From Saprospiraceae bacterium (GTDB taxonomy: Bacteria; Bacteroidota; Bacteroidia; Chitinophagales; Saprospiraceae), in assembly GCA_022448955.1 (NCBI GenBank), contig JAKVCU010000030.1:1-40891 (forward strand): DNA of 40,891 nt, written 5' to 3'. The notes under the pieces are model-generated. The model worked only from the letters and a program-made list of their open reading frames with translations. It made no database searches and was not told where the DNA came from. Below, piece by piece: positions 16,012 through 24,654 of the stretch. The position numbers were made by a program, and so were the translations under genes. How positions within the stretch are numbered: position 1 is the stretch's first letter; each line of letters opens with the position of its first letter.

Positions 16012-18345
16012 ATGGAGAAAGAAAAAGATATCAAAGACTTATTCACCCATTGGTTGCGCAGCAAGCAGCTGGAGTCTTTGCTTTTTACTTTATCTATAAG
16101 TCTTCCTATCACTATTTTCTTGTCTTTAATTTTGGGTTGGTATAGTTTACTAATACTCTTATTCGTCAGTTTATTTTCGCTTTCGCGAAATAGGCAACAA
16201 CAAAATAACCTCCAATCGTTTACTAATGAATTGGACAATCGCTTTCCTTCTTTAGAGCATAGCTCTAGTTTATTAAGCTCATCAGATGAGGAGCTCTCTA
16301 GCTTATCGCTTTTGCAAAAGCAAAAAGTGGAGGAGGCTTTGAATCAAATCAGCATTGCATTTCCTATATCAAGGAAGTCGGTTTACACACTTTTCGCAGC
16401 TTTGCTGATTTCAACTATCATGCTCTTGCTTTGGCCTTTGACAAAACCATTTTTTCATTCATCGGAAGCAATCAAACGATCAACCAATACTAACCATTCT
16501 AGCCTTTCGGCAAATGATACGATTCAAGTCATCCCTGAAATACAAACACTACAAATAAATATTCAACCTCCAGCCTATACTGCTTTGCCTAGCTTTGAAA
16601 GTAGCGCACAGGAAATTAGTATTCCTTATTATTCGAATGTTCAGTGGAAGGTGCGTTTTGAAGGTTCGGTAGCTGCCGCTAAATTAGTGTTTGGGCAAGG
16701 TAAAGAACTTCCGCTCAATAAGAGCAACGATAATGCTTGGATCACTAGTCAAACGCTAAAAGAGAGTCAGTTTTTTAGTCTACATTTTCAAGACCAATAC
16801 AACAATTGGCACAAAAGCGATTATTATCAACTCAATATCATTAAAGATTTAGCAGTAGAAATTGAAGTGAATAATTTATCTCAATTTGCAGAATATGTTT
16901 TTACCAAAGAAAAAACCATTACGTTCAATACCTTACTCAAAGACGATTATGGCATCTCCAATAGTTACATCGTTGCAACCTTAAGTAAAGGAGAAGGCGA
17001 ATCCGTTACTTTTAAAGACGATACACTTTCCTTTCAACAAAACTTCAATCGGCAAAAGAAGGAATATAATCTCCAAAAATCCATAAAACTAACGGAACTA
17101 GGCATGGAACCAGGAGATGAACTGTACCTTCATGTCGAAGCCATTGACAATCGCACACCTGATCCACAACTCAGCAAAACCTATAAATATATTATTGCTT
17201 TTGAGGACACCACTAAAGTTTCCAAAGAAATGTACGGTAGAATGGCCATCAACCGCATGCCAGACTACTTCAGAAGCCAACGCCAAATCATTATCGATAC
17301 CGAGCGGCTGATTTCCCGAAAGGGAGAAATGACCGCTAATCCCTTCCAAAATGCTAGTAATAATATTGCTGCAGATCAAAAGTTACTGCGATTAAGATAT
17401 GGCCAATTCCTTGGAGAAGAGTTTGAAACTGTAATCGGAGAAAATGGCGCAGCGGACTTCCCTGATCATGTTCATGATGAAACCTGCGCACATGACAGCA
17501 CAACTGTCAAAGTGATGGGAGCTTCTTTATATTTAGCAAACCATAAACAAGATGGCGAAGCAAATAATAAAGATGTTGCGCAAAAGTCCAATAAAAAAGA
17601 GGCTCCTAAAGCCAAAAAAAATCCACACGAAGGACACCATCATGGTTCCTCACAAAATGATAGGGCTACGAACTCACCAATAGCAGTAGAAGAAGCTTTG
17701 CTTCCTTACTACCATGTGCACGATATTGCAGAAGAAGCGACCTTCTTTGATGCTGCAACAACGGCCAAACTTCGAGCAGCCCTCGCCAATATGTGGGATG
17801 CAGAACTACACTTAAGAATGGGTGAACCCCAAAAGGCACTACCCTACGAATATCAAGCCCTGAAGTTGATTAAAGAAGTGCAGCAAGCCTCGCGTGTTTA
17901 TGTAGAAAGGGTTGGATTCGAACCACCAGAGATTAAAGTAGCAGAAAAACGATTAAGCGGAGAGTTGGACGAGATTCAAGCACCTTTGAATAAGAAAAAG
18001 AAGCTTATTAAGGCCAAATATCCCCACATCCAAGCATCCATTTCTATATTGGAGCAGATGAAAGTCGACTTTCGATACCCAAGGCCCGAAGAGAAGCTGC
18101 AACTACAACAAGCAGGGGAAGAATTGGCGTCAATTGTGCTAAAACAGGAGAATAATTTCCTGTTGGAATTACAACAACTTCGTTCCATAATGGAAAAAGA
18201 AATAAAAGTGGATCAATTTCTAGAGTATGTTCAAAATATTCAAAGAGCATTTTCTACAATGGTTCCGACTTACGAAAAACCACAAAAAGACAAGCGAGGC
18301 AAACACCAATTAAAAGAACTTTATCTCAAAGCAATCACCGATTGA
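16012..18345 (+). CDS. DUF4175-like membrane protein with a histidine-rich segment
   Basis: The ATG at 16012 gives 777 residues; a TTG at 15997 in the same frame would add five. Three hydrophobic segments near the N-terminus (about 20-40, 42-58 and 123-143) are followed by a large soluble domain with Ig-like sections (LQINIQPPAYTALPSF) and a helical C-terminal half. A histidine-rich stretch, about residues 485-575, contains FPDHVHDETCAHD, PHEGHHHGSS and YYHVHDIAEE and could bind metal ions. The protein follows the BatA-like gene by 36 bases and overlaps the next gene by four. The family is found in Bacteroidota MoxR operons but its function is not established. Confidence 0.8.
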   Translation: MEKEKDIKDLFTHWLRSKQLESLLFTLSISLPITIFLSLILGWYSLLILLFVSLFSLSRNRQQQNNLQSFTNELDNRFPSLEHSSSLLSSSDEELSSLSLLQKQKVEEALNQISIAFPISRKSVYTLFAALLISTIMLLLWPLTKPFFHSSEAIKRSTNTNHSSLSANDTIQVIPEIQTLQINIQPPAYTALPSFESSAQEISIPYYSNVQWKVRFEGSVAAAKLVFGQGKELPLNKSNDNAWITSQTLKESQFFSLHFQDQYNNWHKSDYYQLNIIKDLAVEIEVNNLSQFAEYVFTKEKTITFNTLLKDDYGISNSYIVATLSKGEGESVTFKDDTLSFQQNFNRQKKEYNLQKSIKLTELGMEPGDELYLHVEAIDNRTPDPQLSKTYKYIIAFEDTTKVSKEMYGRMAINRMPDYFRSQRQIIIDTERLISRKGEMTANPFQNASNNIAADQKLLRLRYGQFLGEEFETVIGENGAADFPDHVHDETCAHDSTTVKVMGASLYLANHKQDGEANNKDVAQKSNKKEAPKAKKNPHEGHHHGSSQNDRATNSPIAVEEALLPYYHVHDIAEEATFFDAATTAKLRAALANMWDAELHLRMGEPQKALPYEYQALKLIKEVQQASRVYVERVGFEPPEIKVAEKRLSGELDEIQAPLNKKKKLIKAKYPHIQASISILEQMKVDFRYPRPEEKLQLQQAGEELASIVLKQENNFLLELQQLRSIMEKEIKVDQFLEYVQNIQRAFSTMVPTYEKPQKDKRGKHQLKELYLKAITD

Positions 18346-20168
18346 ATTACTGGCACCCCATATCATCTTCATTCAAACAAGAACCACTGTTACAATACTT
18401 GGGCATCGGGATAGCATCCCTGTTAATCATCCTCTTGCTTTGGCGAGCCTATCAGAGAGCAAATCAACGCTTTTTAGTCATTCGCCTTTCGGCAAATTTA
18501 TTAGCAGTTATTGCACTTCTAATGATCTTTTTGCAGCCCTTTAAAAAAGTGCAAATCCCAAATAGAACAGCTATAATAGCTACTGCAAACGCGCCATTGG
18601 ACAGTCTTGTCGAAAATGCTAATGGTAAACCAGTTTTTGTATTATCAAAAGATTACTCCAAAGCTTTCTTTGCTGAAGAAGCCCCGATAGCTATTCCTCA
18701 TATCAGCATCCTAAAAGATAAATATCCCGATATACAGCATTTACAGCTATTTGGTGTTGGATTGCCCTTATCAGATTTGTCCTATTTGGACTCCTTTCAT
18801 ATCGATAAGTTTCAATCCGCTACAAACGGCGGAATATTAGAGTTGAAGCAGCCCTATGAAATAGAAATGGGGAGACCCTTTCAAATTAGTGGAAAGTACC
18901 TTTCGAAAAGGCCCTCTCAGAAACTAGAATTGATAGGTCCAAATGGTAAAGAAGAATTATTAATGGCTAAAGAAGAAGGCTTATATAATTTAGAGAAAGT
19001 GCTTCAAATCAATCAAGCTGGACGCTATCGGTATTCTCTCCTAGAGAATGAAAAAGATACACTTGGGCACTTTGGTGTTCATGTTACTGCACCTAGTTCT
19101 ATCCAAAGCCTAATCATTAATAATGCCCCTAATTTTGAGACAAAATACCTCAAAAACTGGCTAGTAGACCAAGGGTTTGCAGTGGCCATGCGATCAAGCA
19201 TTTCTAAAGATAAATTCAAAACAGACTTTTATAATCAATCATCTTATCCGTTAAGTCGCCTAAATACTGCTACACTCCGGCCAATTGATTTCCTCTTTAT
19301 TTCAACTAGTGCACTTATGCAAATGGATAAAGCAGAACGAAATACCTTGCACAATGCAGTCAATGAAGGTCTAGGGGTTTGCGTATGGATGGATATGCCC
19401 ATTGACGATATTCCTTCGAGTATTCAAAGGCGTTGGTTAGCATTTAGTATGAAAAAAGGCACACCTGAAATAAGTTTACCTATAAATAAAGATTTCTTTA
19501 TTCTGCAGAGGCAAGCTGTTGATATTCCACCCTCACTTGGCACCATAACTTTAGCGGAAGCCAATGGAAAGATATTCGCTGCAACAAAACCAATATTGTT
19601 TGGCCAAAAAGCATTACTATTAATACAAAACAGCTATTTATTACAGCTAGATGGCCAAGAAGAGACTTACCACAAAATTTGGAAAAACATACTAGAAAAA
19701 GTAGCTCGAAAAAAGCTCAATAATACCCAATGGTCTTTACCAAAAGAGCGGCCAATACTTATTCATCAGCCCCTAAAACTAAGGTTCTTAAGTTCTACCC
19801 CAAGTCCTAAAGTTTTTATCCAAAATGGTAATGCCACGTATGAAATCCCAGCGATGCAATATCCTTTTGATGAAGAAAGATGGGAGCTTAACTTTATACC
19901 TAAAGAAGAAGGCTGGCATCAAGCCTATCTAGAAGGAGAAAGCAGCTTTCCATTTTACGTAAGTGGAGAAAAGGAATGGCTCGATCGACGGCAAGCAGCC
20001 GTCATAAAAGCCAATTCATATCACTTTTCAGCTTTAAAAGAGCAAAGATTGGCTAAAAAAGAAAATGAACAGTCCTACATCACTTCAAAAGAAGCATTTC
20101 CAACTTGGCCTTTTTTTCTAGTATTTTTAGTGAGTATGATCACATTGTGGATAGAAGAAAAATTATAG
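18342..20168 (+). CDS. Large membrane protein with GATase1/BatA-like architecture
   Basis: This 608-residue protein starts at TTG, overlapping the preceding stop as TTGA; the next ATG in frame would remove both N-terminal helices, so TTG is preferred. Helices lie at about 18-36 and 47-65, and one at the C-terminus (about 588-604, FFLVFLVSMITLWI). The central domain (about 260-370) has DFLFISTSALMQMDKAE and AVNEGLGVCVWMD, resembling the glutamine-amidotransferase-like Rossmann domain often seen in BatA-type proteins. No catalytic triad is evident. Overlapping translation with the DUF4175-like gene suggests fixed stoichiometry in one membrane complex. I do not recognise a named family. Confidence 0.75.
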   Translation: MNYWHPISSSFKQEPLLQYLGIGIASLLIILLLWRAYQRANQRFLVIRLSANLLAVIALLMIFLQPFKKVQIPNRTAIIATANAPLDSLVENANGKPVFVLSKDYSKAFFAEEAPIAIPHISILKDKYPDIQHLQLFGVGLPLSDLSYLDSFHIDKFQSATNGGILELKQPYEIEMGRPFQISGKYLSKRPSQKLELIGPNGKEELLMAKEEGLYNLEKVLQINQAGRYRYSLLENEKDTLGHFGVHVTAPSSIQSLIINNAPNFETKYLKNWLVDQGFAVAMRSSISKDKFKTDFYNQSSYPLSRLNTATLRPIDFLFISTSALMQMDKAERNTLHNAVNEGLGVCVWMDMPIDDIPSSIQRRWLAFSMKKGTPEISLPINKDFFILQRQAVDIPPSLGTITLAEANGKIFAATKPILFGQKALLLIQNSYLLQLDGQEETYHKIWKNILEKVARKKLNNTQWSLPKERPILIHQPLKLRFLSSTPSPKVFIQNGNATYEIPAMQYPFDEERWELNFIPKEEGWHQAYLEGESSFPFYVSGEKEWLDRRQAAVIKANSYHFSALKEQRLAKKENEQSYITSKEAFPTWPFFLVFLVSMITLWIEEKL

Positions 20169-20190
20169 CTTTGAGTAATATTTTTTATTT

Positions 20191-20535
20191 ATGAAGATAC
20201 GATGCACACAAGATAGTATAAGGTTAAGAGTACGCAAATCAGATATTGCGCTATTAGCAAAAGGGCAAAAAGTAGCAGAAATACTTCATTTCCCGACAGG
20301 GAATACCCTAATATTTACCTTAGAAATAGGCCCAGTAGAGCGTCTTCAAGTACAATATAAAGAAGCAAGCCTAGCAGTTCATCTGCCTGAAAGGATCGCA
20401 CAAAACTGGATCAATACAGAGCAAGTAGGCATTGAAGACACCTTAGGGCAATTGCATTTACTGATTGAAAAAGACTTTCCTTGTGCACACCGCCCGCATG
20501 AAAATAAGGCAGATACCTTTGAGGAGTTAGCCTAA
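20191..20535 (+). CDS. DUF7009-like small protein
   Basis: This 114-residue soluble protein begins MKIRCTQDSIRLRVRKSDI and has a conserved-looking core (EQVGIEDTLGQLHLLIEKDFPCAHRP) that I recognise as typical of a short Bacteroidota family now labelled DUF7009. It has no signal peptide or membrane segment. Function is unknown. It follows the large membrane protein by 22 bases and is probably the last gene of the operon, although members elsewhere are often found alone. Confidence 0.75.
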   Translation: MKIRCTQDSIRLRVRKSDIALLAKGQKVAEILHFPTGNTLIFTLEIGPVERLQVQYKEASLAVHLPERIAQNWINTEQVGIEDTLGQLHLLIEKDFPCAHRPHENKADTFEELA

Positions 20536-20544
20536 AGTAAAAAA

Positions 20545-20682
20545 GTGGTAACTGCCCTAGTCGAGTATTGGCCAACTACTATTAAACCGTATTTTCAATC
20601 TTCGAGTATGTTCAAAATCGACAGGCATCAGGATGAAGAACCTGCCGACCAACTCGATGAAGCTAGCCCACTAAGCTATTAA
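20545..20682 (+). CDS. Possible small ORF directly after the DUF7009 gene
   Basis: After the DUF7009 stop the same frame stays open for another 49 codons. A GTG at 20545 would give a 45-residue product (VVTALVEYWPTTIKPYF..., ending DEASPLSY); an ATG at 20608 would give 24 residues with an acidic tail. The composition looks more protein-like than random AT-rich sequence, but there is no similarity I recognise and no ribosome-binding signal. It could be a readthrough tail, a small protein, or a remnant. Confidence 0.2.
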   Translation: MVTALVEYWPTTIKPYFQSSSMFKIDRHQDEEPADQLDEASPLSY

Positions 20683-20701
20683 TCACCCGAAAATAGATGT
20701 T

Positions 20702-21193
20702 ATGAACCAGTTTTTATTCAGTCTTTTAGTGATCTTATTAGGGACTACTTCTCTATTTGCACAAGATGCTTCATCAAAGTTATTTGAGGAATTACAATTA
20801 AAAGACAGCCTTCTCTTCCAATTAGGTTACAACCAATGTGATACGGCTCAATTGCGTAGGATCATCCATGATGATTTTGAATTCTACCACGACCAAAGTG
20901 GAATAATGGACTCCAAGGAAACGTTCATTAAAAATATGCCCAACCTTTGTAAAATGAGCTATAAAGCAACACGAGAACTAGTTGCTGAAAGTTTGGAAGT
21001 ATATCCATTGTACAACAATGGTCAATTATATGGGGCTATCCAGAAAGGGGTGCATGAATTCTATGCAGAAGAAGAAGGTAAACCTATCTATCTGACGAGT
21101 ACCGCCCAATTCACCCATCTTTGGGTATTAAACAATGACCAATGGCTGCTGAAGCGAGTATTAAGCTATGATCATGTAGTACCAGGAGAATAA
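20702..21193 (+). CDS. Secreted NTF2-like (DUF4440-type) protein
   Basis: This 163-residue protein has a clear signal peptide (MNQFLFSLLVILLGTTSLFAQ) and then an NTF2-like/SnoaL fold: a helix pair containing DSLLFQLGYNQCDTAQLRRIIHDDFEFYHDQSG, the HLWVLNNDQWLLKRVLSYDH ending of DUF4440, and length about 140 after cleavage. These domains can be binding scaffolds or isomerase-like enzymes; no active site can be assigned. The gene stands alone and is followed by a strong bidirectional terminator. Confidence 0.85.
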   Translation: MNQFLFSLLVILLGTTSLFAQDASSKLFEELQLKDSLLFQLGYNQCDTAQLRRIIHDDFEFYHDQSGIMDSKETFIKNMPNLCKMSYKATRELVAESLEVYPLYNNGQLYGAIQKGVHEFYAEEEGKPIYLTSTAQFTHLWVLNNDQWLLKRVLSYDHVVPGE

Positions 21194-21198
21194 AATAG

Positions 21199-21237
21199 AA
21201 AGGCTCTGTTTTAAATTAAGATAGAACAGAGCCTTTT
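21199..21237. terminator. Bidirectional rho-independent terminator
   Basis: AAAGGCTCTGTT (21199-21210) pairs perfectly with AACAGAGCCTTT (21225-21236), a 12-base stem with a 14-base loop and a U-rich tail in both directions. It separates the NTF2-like gene from the convergent ATP-grasp gene. Confidence 0.9.
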
Positions 21238-21242
21238 ATAAC

Positions 21243-22436
21243 CTATTGAGGGAAGAAACCTACACTTCCTCCTACCCAATCTTTTCCTTTATTGTAACGT
21301 ACCCCTACCATTTCACCTTTGCTCAATCGAGCTAGGTTATTAACAATTACTGGTCTTGGTGCATCTTTTTCCCACAACATCAACATCCTAATTTCACATT
21401 TAGCAGGCTGATTGAGTGTTTCTACAACAGGTGCATAAGTAACCTTGCGTTGTAAAATATAATTTTCAGGATCTTTAATCGCTTCTAAATCATGGCGATT
21501 TAGATTGATAATCACACCCGTTCCTGCGAAAGAATACAATGGCTTTAATACATAATTGTGCAAATCTTCAGGGAAGCTTTCTAGTTCATTTAGAAAATAT
21601 GATTTAGGTACATATTGACTATCTAAGAGTGGGAGGGTATGCTTACTGATTCTGAAGAACCAGTGTGGATGTCCAATCCATTCTACATCGGCCTCTTCTG
21701 TAAAGTAAAACTGGCGCTTCAAGTCATCGCGTTTGATTAACTCATCAAAAATCACCCGATTAAAGATGCGTTCTACTTTAATTTTTCTGCCCTCTTCATT
21801 GTGATAAAAGACTTCTTTTCCTTCTTTCACTAACTCACTTACACAAACAAAAGGAATACCAAGCATAGCTTTACAAGCATAAAAATCAATAGCTGTGGTT
21901 TGCTTCTCTGGTTCAATTTCTAGGAGGATAACATTTTCAGGATGATGATCTCCTACGATAATCTCCCGCAATTTTTCAATGTATGACTCTGCTGTATATC
22001 CATTAAATAAATGAGATAAATGAGCCGGAATATCAAAGAATTTGCGGTAAGCCGTAGCCACTAGATGCTGAAAGAAATAAAGAGAAGGGAAACCTTGTAC
22101 TTCGATGAGTTTAGGAATATAGTCCCCATTTTCATCCAAACAGATACCAAAATCCATTTGAAGGAAAGTGGTATGTGGCGTTTCAGAAGGCATTCTCTGC
22201 CCAGCTAATACGGCACTCTCTGACAATTCCTTAAAATTAGGCTGTACAATCACATCTGTGATTTCTTCACAAGCCTGAATGAGTCGCTCTTTTAACTGTT
22301 GTGGAACAAAGACTGGTGTTTCGGCGATTGGAAATGGCGCTCTATGGTCATATTGAGTAGCGATCCAGTCTAAAAATTGCTGGTATTTCTCTTGAGTAAA
22401 AGCTTGATTGTACTGCGTACGAATTTTAGAGATCAT
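21243..22436 (-). CDS. ATP-grasp amidoligase-like protein (glutathione-synthase-like fold)
   Basis: This 397-residue soluble protein has ATP-grasp features in its C-terminal half: NYVLKPLYSFAGTGVIINL (about 290-309) for nucleotide binding, YILQRKVTYAP, and CEIRMLMLW followed by a glycine-rich end (NLARLSKGEMVGVRYNKGKDWVGGSVGFF) where metal and phosphate ligands usually lie. An N-terminal block TTFLQMDFGICLDENGDYIPKLIEVQGFPSLY is also conserved-looking. ATP-grasp enzymes join a carboxylate to an amine through an acyl phosphate; the substrates here are unknown. It is the last gene of a minus-strand group with a class I glutamine amidotransferase and a second ATP-grasp enzyme. A hairpin lies between it and the amidotransferase gene. 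Confidence 0.78.
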   Translation of the reverse strand: MISKIRTQYNQAFTQEKYQQFLDWIATQYDHRAPFPIAETPVFVPQQLKERLIQACEEITDVIVQPNFKELSESAVLAGQRMPSETPHTTFLQMDFGICLDENGDYIPKLIEVQGFPSLYFFQHLVATAYRKFFDIPAHLSHLFNGYTAESYIEKLREIIVGDHHPENVILLEIEPEKQTTAIDFYACKAMLGIPFVCVSELVKEGKEVFYHNEEGRKIKVERIFNRVIFDELIKRDDLKRQFYFTEEADVEWIGHPHWFFRISKHTLPLLDSQYVPKSYFLNELESFPEDLHNYVLKPLYSFAGTGVIINLNRHDLEAIKDPENYILQRKVTYAPVVETLNQPAKCEIRMLMLWEKDAPRPVIVNNLARLSKGEMVGVRYNKGKDWVGGSVGFFPQ

Positions 22437-22453
22437 AGGGTCTATAATTTAAA

Positions 22454-22497
22454 CAACCTTCCAAAGATTTTTATAGTTTTTCATTTTTGGAAGGTTG
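22454..22497 (-). terminator. Hairpin between the amidotransferase and ATP-grasp genes
   Basis: CAACCTTCCAAA (22454-22465) is the perfect reverse complement of TTTGGAAGGTTG (22486-22497), with a 20-base loop. On the minus strand it is followed by TTTAAATT and lies 12 bases after the amidotransferase stop and 17 bases before the next ATG. It may be a terminator, an attenuator or an mRNA-stability hairpin. Confidence 0.65.
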
Positions 22498-22508
22498 ATT
22501 GGATCTCA

Positions 22509-23333
22509 TCAAGCAGTTATTTCTTCTTTTTGAAAAATATTAATTGCTCGATTGAGAAACTGAGGTAAAATTATCTCGTGTGTTAATTGAATTTTACTTG
22601 AATCATTTAAATCCTCAATCATTCCAAGGTATTTTTCTTCACCATGCTCTTCGATAACTGTTTTCCTGCGCTCTGGATCGAGAAAATGTTTCAACATCCC
22701 GTCCGGGTCCGCTTCAGGATGAAACTGTACTCCGAAGATATCTTCGGAAAATCGAATCGCCATAATGGCTCTTTCAAGTGGTACATGTGGACGAATCTTC
22801 TCCAAAGCCAAAATTTCTGCTCCTATTTCCTCTATTCTATCCATATTTGGCTGAATCACTTGCCAGTGCCTGAAATCCGCTGCCCAAAATGGATTGATCA
22901 ATCCCTCAAATAATGGATCAGCAATTCCAACATTTGTCATATGCACAGGAAAAGTTCCGAAAGATGGAGACCGCCTTCGAGATACTTCAGCTAACTGGAA
23001 ATGTTTGACAGCCATTTGAAAAGAATGACAAATAAAAAACACCTGTTTTTTTGCCTCCTTATTTAGAGTTACATTCCAATTCCATACAGACTGCAGCCAA
23101 TTATAAAAAGCAGCATCCCATATCCCATCACCTTCGTGTGGGCTACCAGGGCCTCCAGTAGAGATATAGATATCATAAGACAAATCCGGTACTTCTGCTT
23201 TCCCCCTTACATCAAATACCTTCCATTCTGCAAGCTGATGGTCAAAGCGGCTTACAATTTCTTGGATACAGCGCATCCCTTGGTTGGGTGTGCCTTCATA
23301 CATATCCAGTATAGCCAATCGCGCTAAATACAT
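22509..23333 (-). CDS. Class I glutamine amidotransferase-like protein
   Basis: The ATG at 23333 gives 274 residues beginning MYLARLAILDMYEGTPNQG, the usual opening of this group; an upstream in-frame start at 23369 would add 12 untypical residues. The oxyanion/loop STGGPGSP, the nucleophile cysteine in FFICHSFQMA (residue 102 from this start) and the FHPEAD histidine/glutamate pair (205 and 207) form a complete GATase-I triad. The nucleophile elbow is ICHSFQ rather than the common GICLGHQ. Such proteins hydrolyse glutamine to feed ammonia to a synthetase, or act on other gamma-glutamyl compounds. Its neighbours on both sides are ATP-grasp ligases, suggesting one pathway of amide-bond formation and cleavage. 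Confidence 0.88.
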   Translation of the reverse strand: MYLARLAILDMYEGTPNQGMRCIQEIVSRFDHQLAEWKVFDVRGKAEVPDLSYDIYISTGGPGSPHEGDGIWDAAFYNWLQSVWNWNVTLNKEAKKQVFFICHSFQMAVKHFQLAEVSRRRSPSFGTFPVHMTNVGIADPLFEGLINPFWAADFRHWQVIQPNMDRIEEIGAEILALEKIRPHVPLERAIMAIRFSEDIFGVQFHPEADPDGMLKHFLDPERRKTVIEEHGEEKYLGMIEDLNDSSKIQLTHEIILPQFLNRAINIFQKEEITA

Positions 23334-23488
23334 AATAGTGTGTTTATGTTGGCAAAATGATTCCTTCAAAAATTATTGAACAGGAAATAATTTTCGCGCA
23401 AAATAAGCGAATAAGGGTGGAACAAACAAAATATTTGTATAAGCGGTTAAGCCTAGATGACAAAAAAGTAAACCACTACAGAATGCTT

Positions 23489-23556
23489 GGCCACTTTATT
23501 ACTCACTTCATGATTGGTAATTCCGGTGTATAAAAATGATGTAATAAAGGGAGGCC
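23489..23556. repeat. Imperfect inverted repeat between ATP-grasp and amidotransferase genes
   Basis: GGCCACTTTATTAC (23489-23502) pairs with GTAATAAAGGGAGGCC (23541-23556) with a two-base bulge and a 38-base spacer. It lies in the 230-290-base gap between the two minus-strand genes, where I see no other gene. It may be a terminator or processing hairpin that separates the two transcripts. Confidence 0.4.
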
Positions 23557-23625
23557 AAACATTTTTAATCATCGTTTTCAGCAGCACTAGCTTCAATCAT
23601 TCTTTCCATTAGCTTGGCTTTTGAA

Positions 23626-24654
23626 TCATCTCTTTTTTTTGGGCGTCGCTTTCTTCTTGGGTGCCGCTTTAGTTGTCTTTCTACTTGCCTTAGCAACAGG
23701 CTTTGCTTTCATAGCTGCACCAACTGCATCTGTCATGAAAGTACCCCAAGAAAGGTTATCTTTACCAGGCACCAGTGCCTGTGCACGCTCGATTGCATAA
23801 TTCGCTGCTGTTTCAACTACCCAATCAAAGTTTTCTTGACCTACTGAGTTTAAGTCCGCATCTGGAGCTGGATTACAAAAATCAATAGCGTAAGGAACAC
23901 CATCACGGATGGCAAATTCTACTGTATTAAAATCATAACCTAAGCCTTCATTCAGCTTGATCACATAATCTTCGATTGTTTTCAACATTTCATCAGAAAC
24001 GTCATGATTAGCGTCGTAGCGCAAATGATGAGGATTACGTGGCTCATAGTGCATAATTTTTACATGCTTACGCCCGATACAGTAACAACGGAAATAAGAA
24101 GTGAAATCAATTGCCTCTTGAAGCATCATTACTAATTGCTCCGTTTCATTATATTTTTCAAAAAACTCGTCTGCACTGTCTATTTTATAAACGTGCTTCC
24201 ATCCACCACCTGCAAATGGTTTCATAAAAGCAGGAAAACCAATATATTTGAAGATACCGTCCCAATCAAGCGGGAAAGCCAAGTTGCTAAAAGAAGATGC
24301 CGTCGTGTCGTCTGGGTGTTTTTTAGAAGGCAATAATACTGTGTTCGGGACAGGCACACCCAATTTTACAGCCAATGCATTATTAAAAAACTTCTCATCG
24401 GCACTCCACCAAAATGGATTATTGATAACAGCTGTTCCACAAAGTGCCGCATTCTTTAGATATGCACGGTAGAATGGAACATCCTGAGAAATACGGTCAA
24501 TAATTACAGCATATTCCGTAGGTTCTGCTTGCATTACTTTGTCAATTGTAACTGCTTCAGCAGTAATACCATCCACCTTTTTCTCGTTTACACGATTAAT
24601 GAACGCCTGCGGGAAAGAACGCTCTTGGCCAAACAAAATCCCTATCTTCTTCAT
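23626..24654 (-). CDS. ATP-grasp ligase (RimK/D-Ala-D-Ala-ligase-like) with a lysine-rich tail
   Basis: This 342-residue protein has an N-terminal pre-ATP-grasp segment (MKKIGILFGQERSFPQAFI), an ATP-binding loop (FPAFMKPFAGGGWKHVYKI at about 140-158) and metal-site residues in FNTVEFAIRDGVPYAIDFCNPAPDADL (about 241-267). It lacks the N-terminal D-Ala-D-Ala ligase signature, so peptide or amino-acid ligation to another carboxylate is more likely. The C-terminus is a lysine/alanine-rich tail (KTTKAAPKKKATPKKKR), like those of nucleic-acid-associated proteins. The frame ends at a TGA just after a run of eight A. If one A is dropped, the frame continues for 22 acidic codons (RDDSKAKLMERMIEAS... 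ending AAENDD) to a TAA at 23565-23567. This suggests either a recent frameshift, a sequencing error, or transcriptional slippage. It is the first gene of the cluster. Confidence 0.85.
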   Translation of the reverse strand: MKKIGILFGQERSFPQAFINRVNEKKVDGITAEAVTIDKVMQAEPTEYAVIIDRISQDVPFYRAYLKNAALCGTAVINNPFWWSADEKFFNNALAVKLGVPVPNTVLLPSKKHPDDTTASSFSNLAFPLDWDGIFKYIGFPAFMKPFAGGGWKHVYKIDSADEFFEKYNETEQLVMMLQEAIDFTSYFRCYCIGRKHVKIMHYEPRNPHHLRYDANHDVSDEMLKTIEDYVIKLNEGLGYDFNTVEFAIRDGVPYAIDFCNPAPDADLNSVGQENFDWVVETAANYAIERAQALVPGKDNLSWGTFMTDAVGAAMKAKPVAKASRKTTKAAPKKKATPKKKR

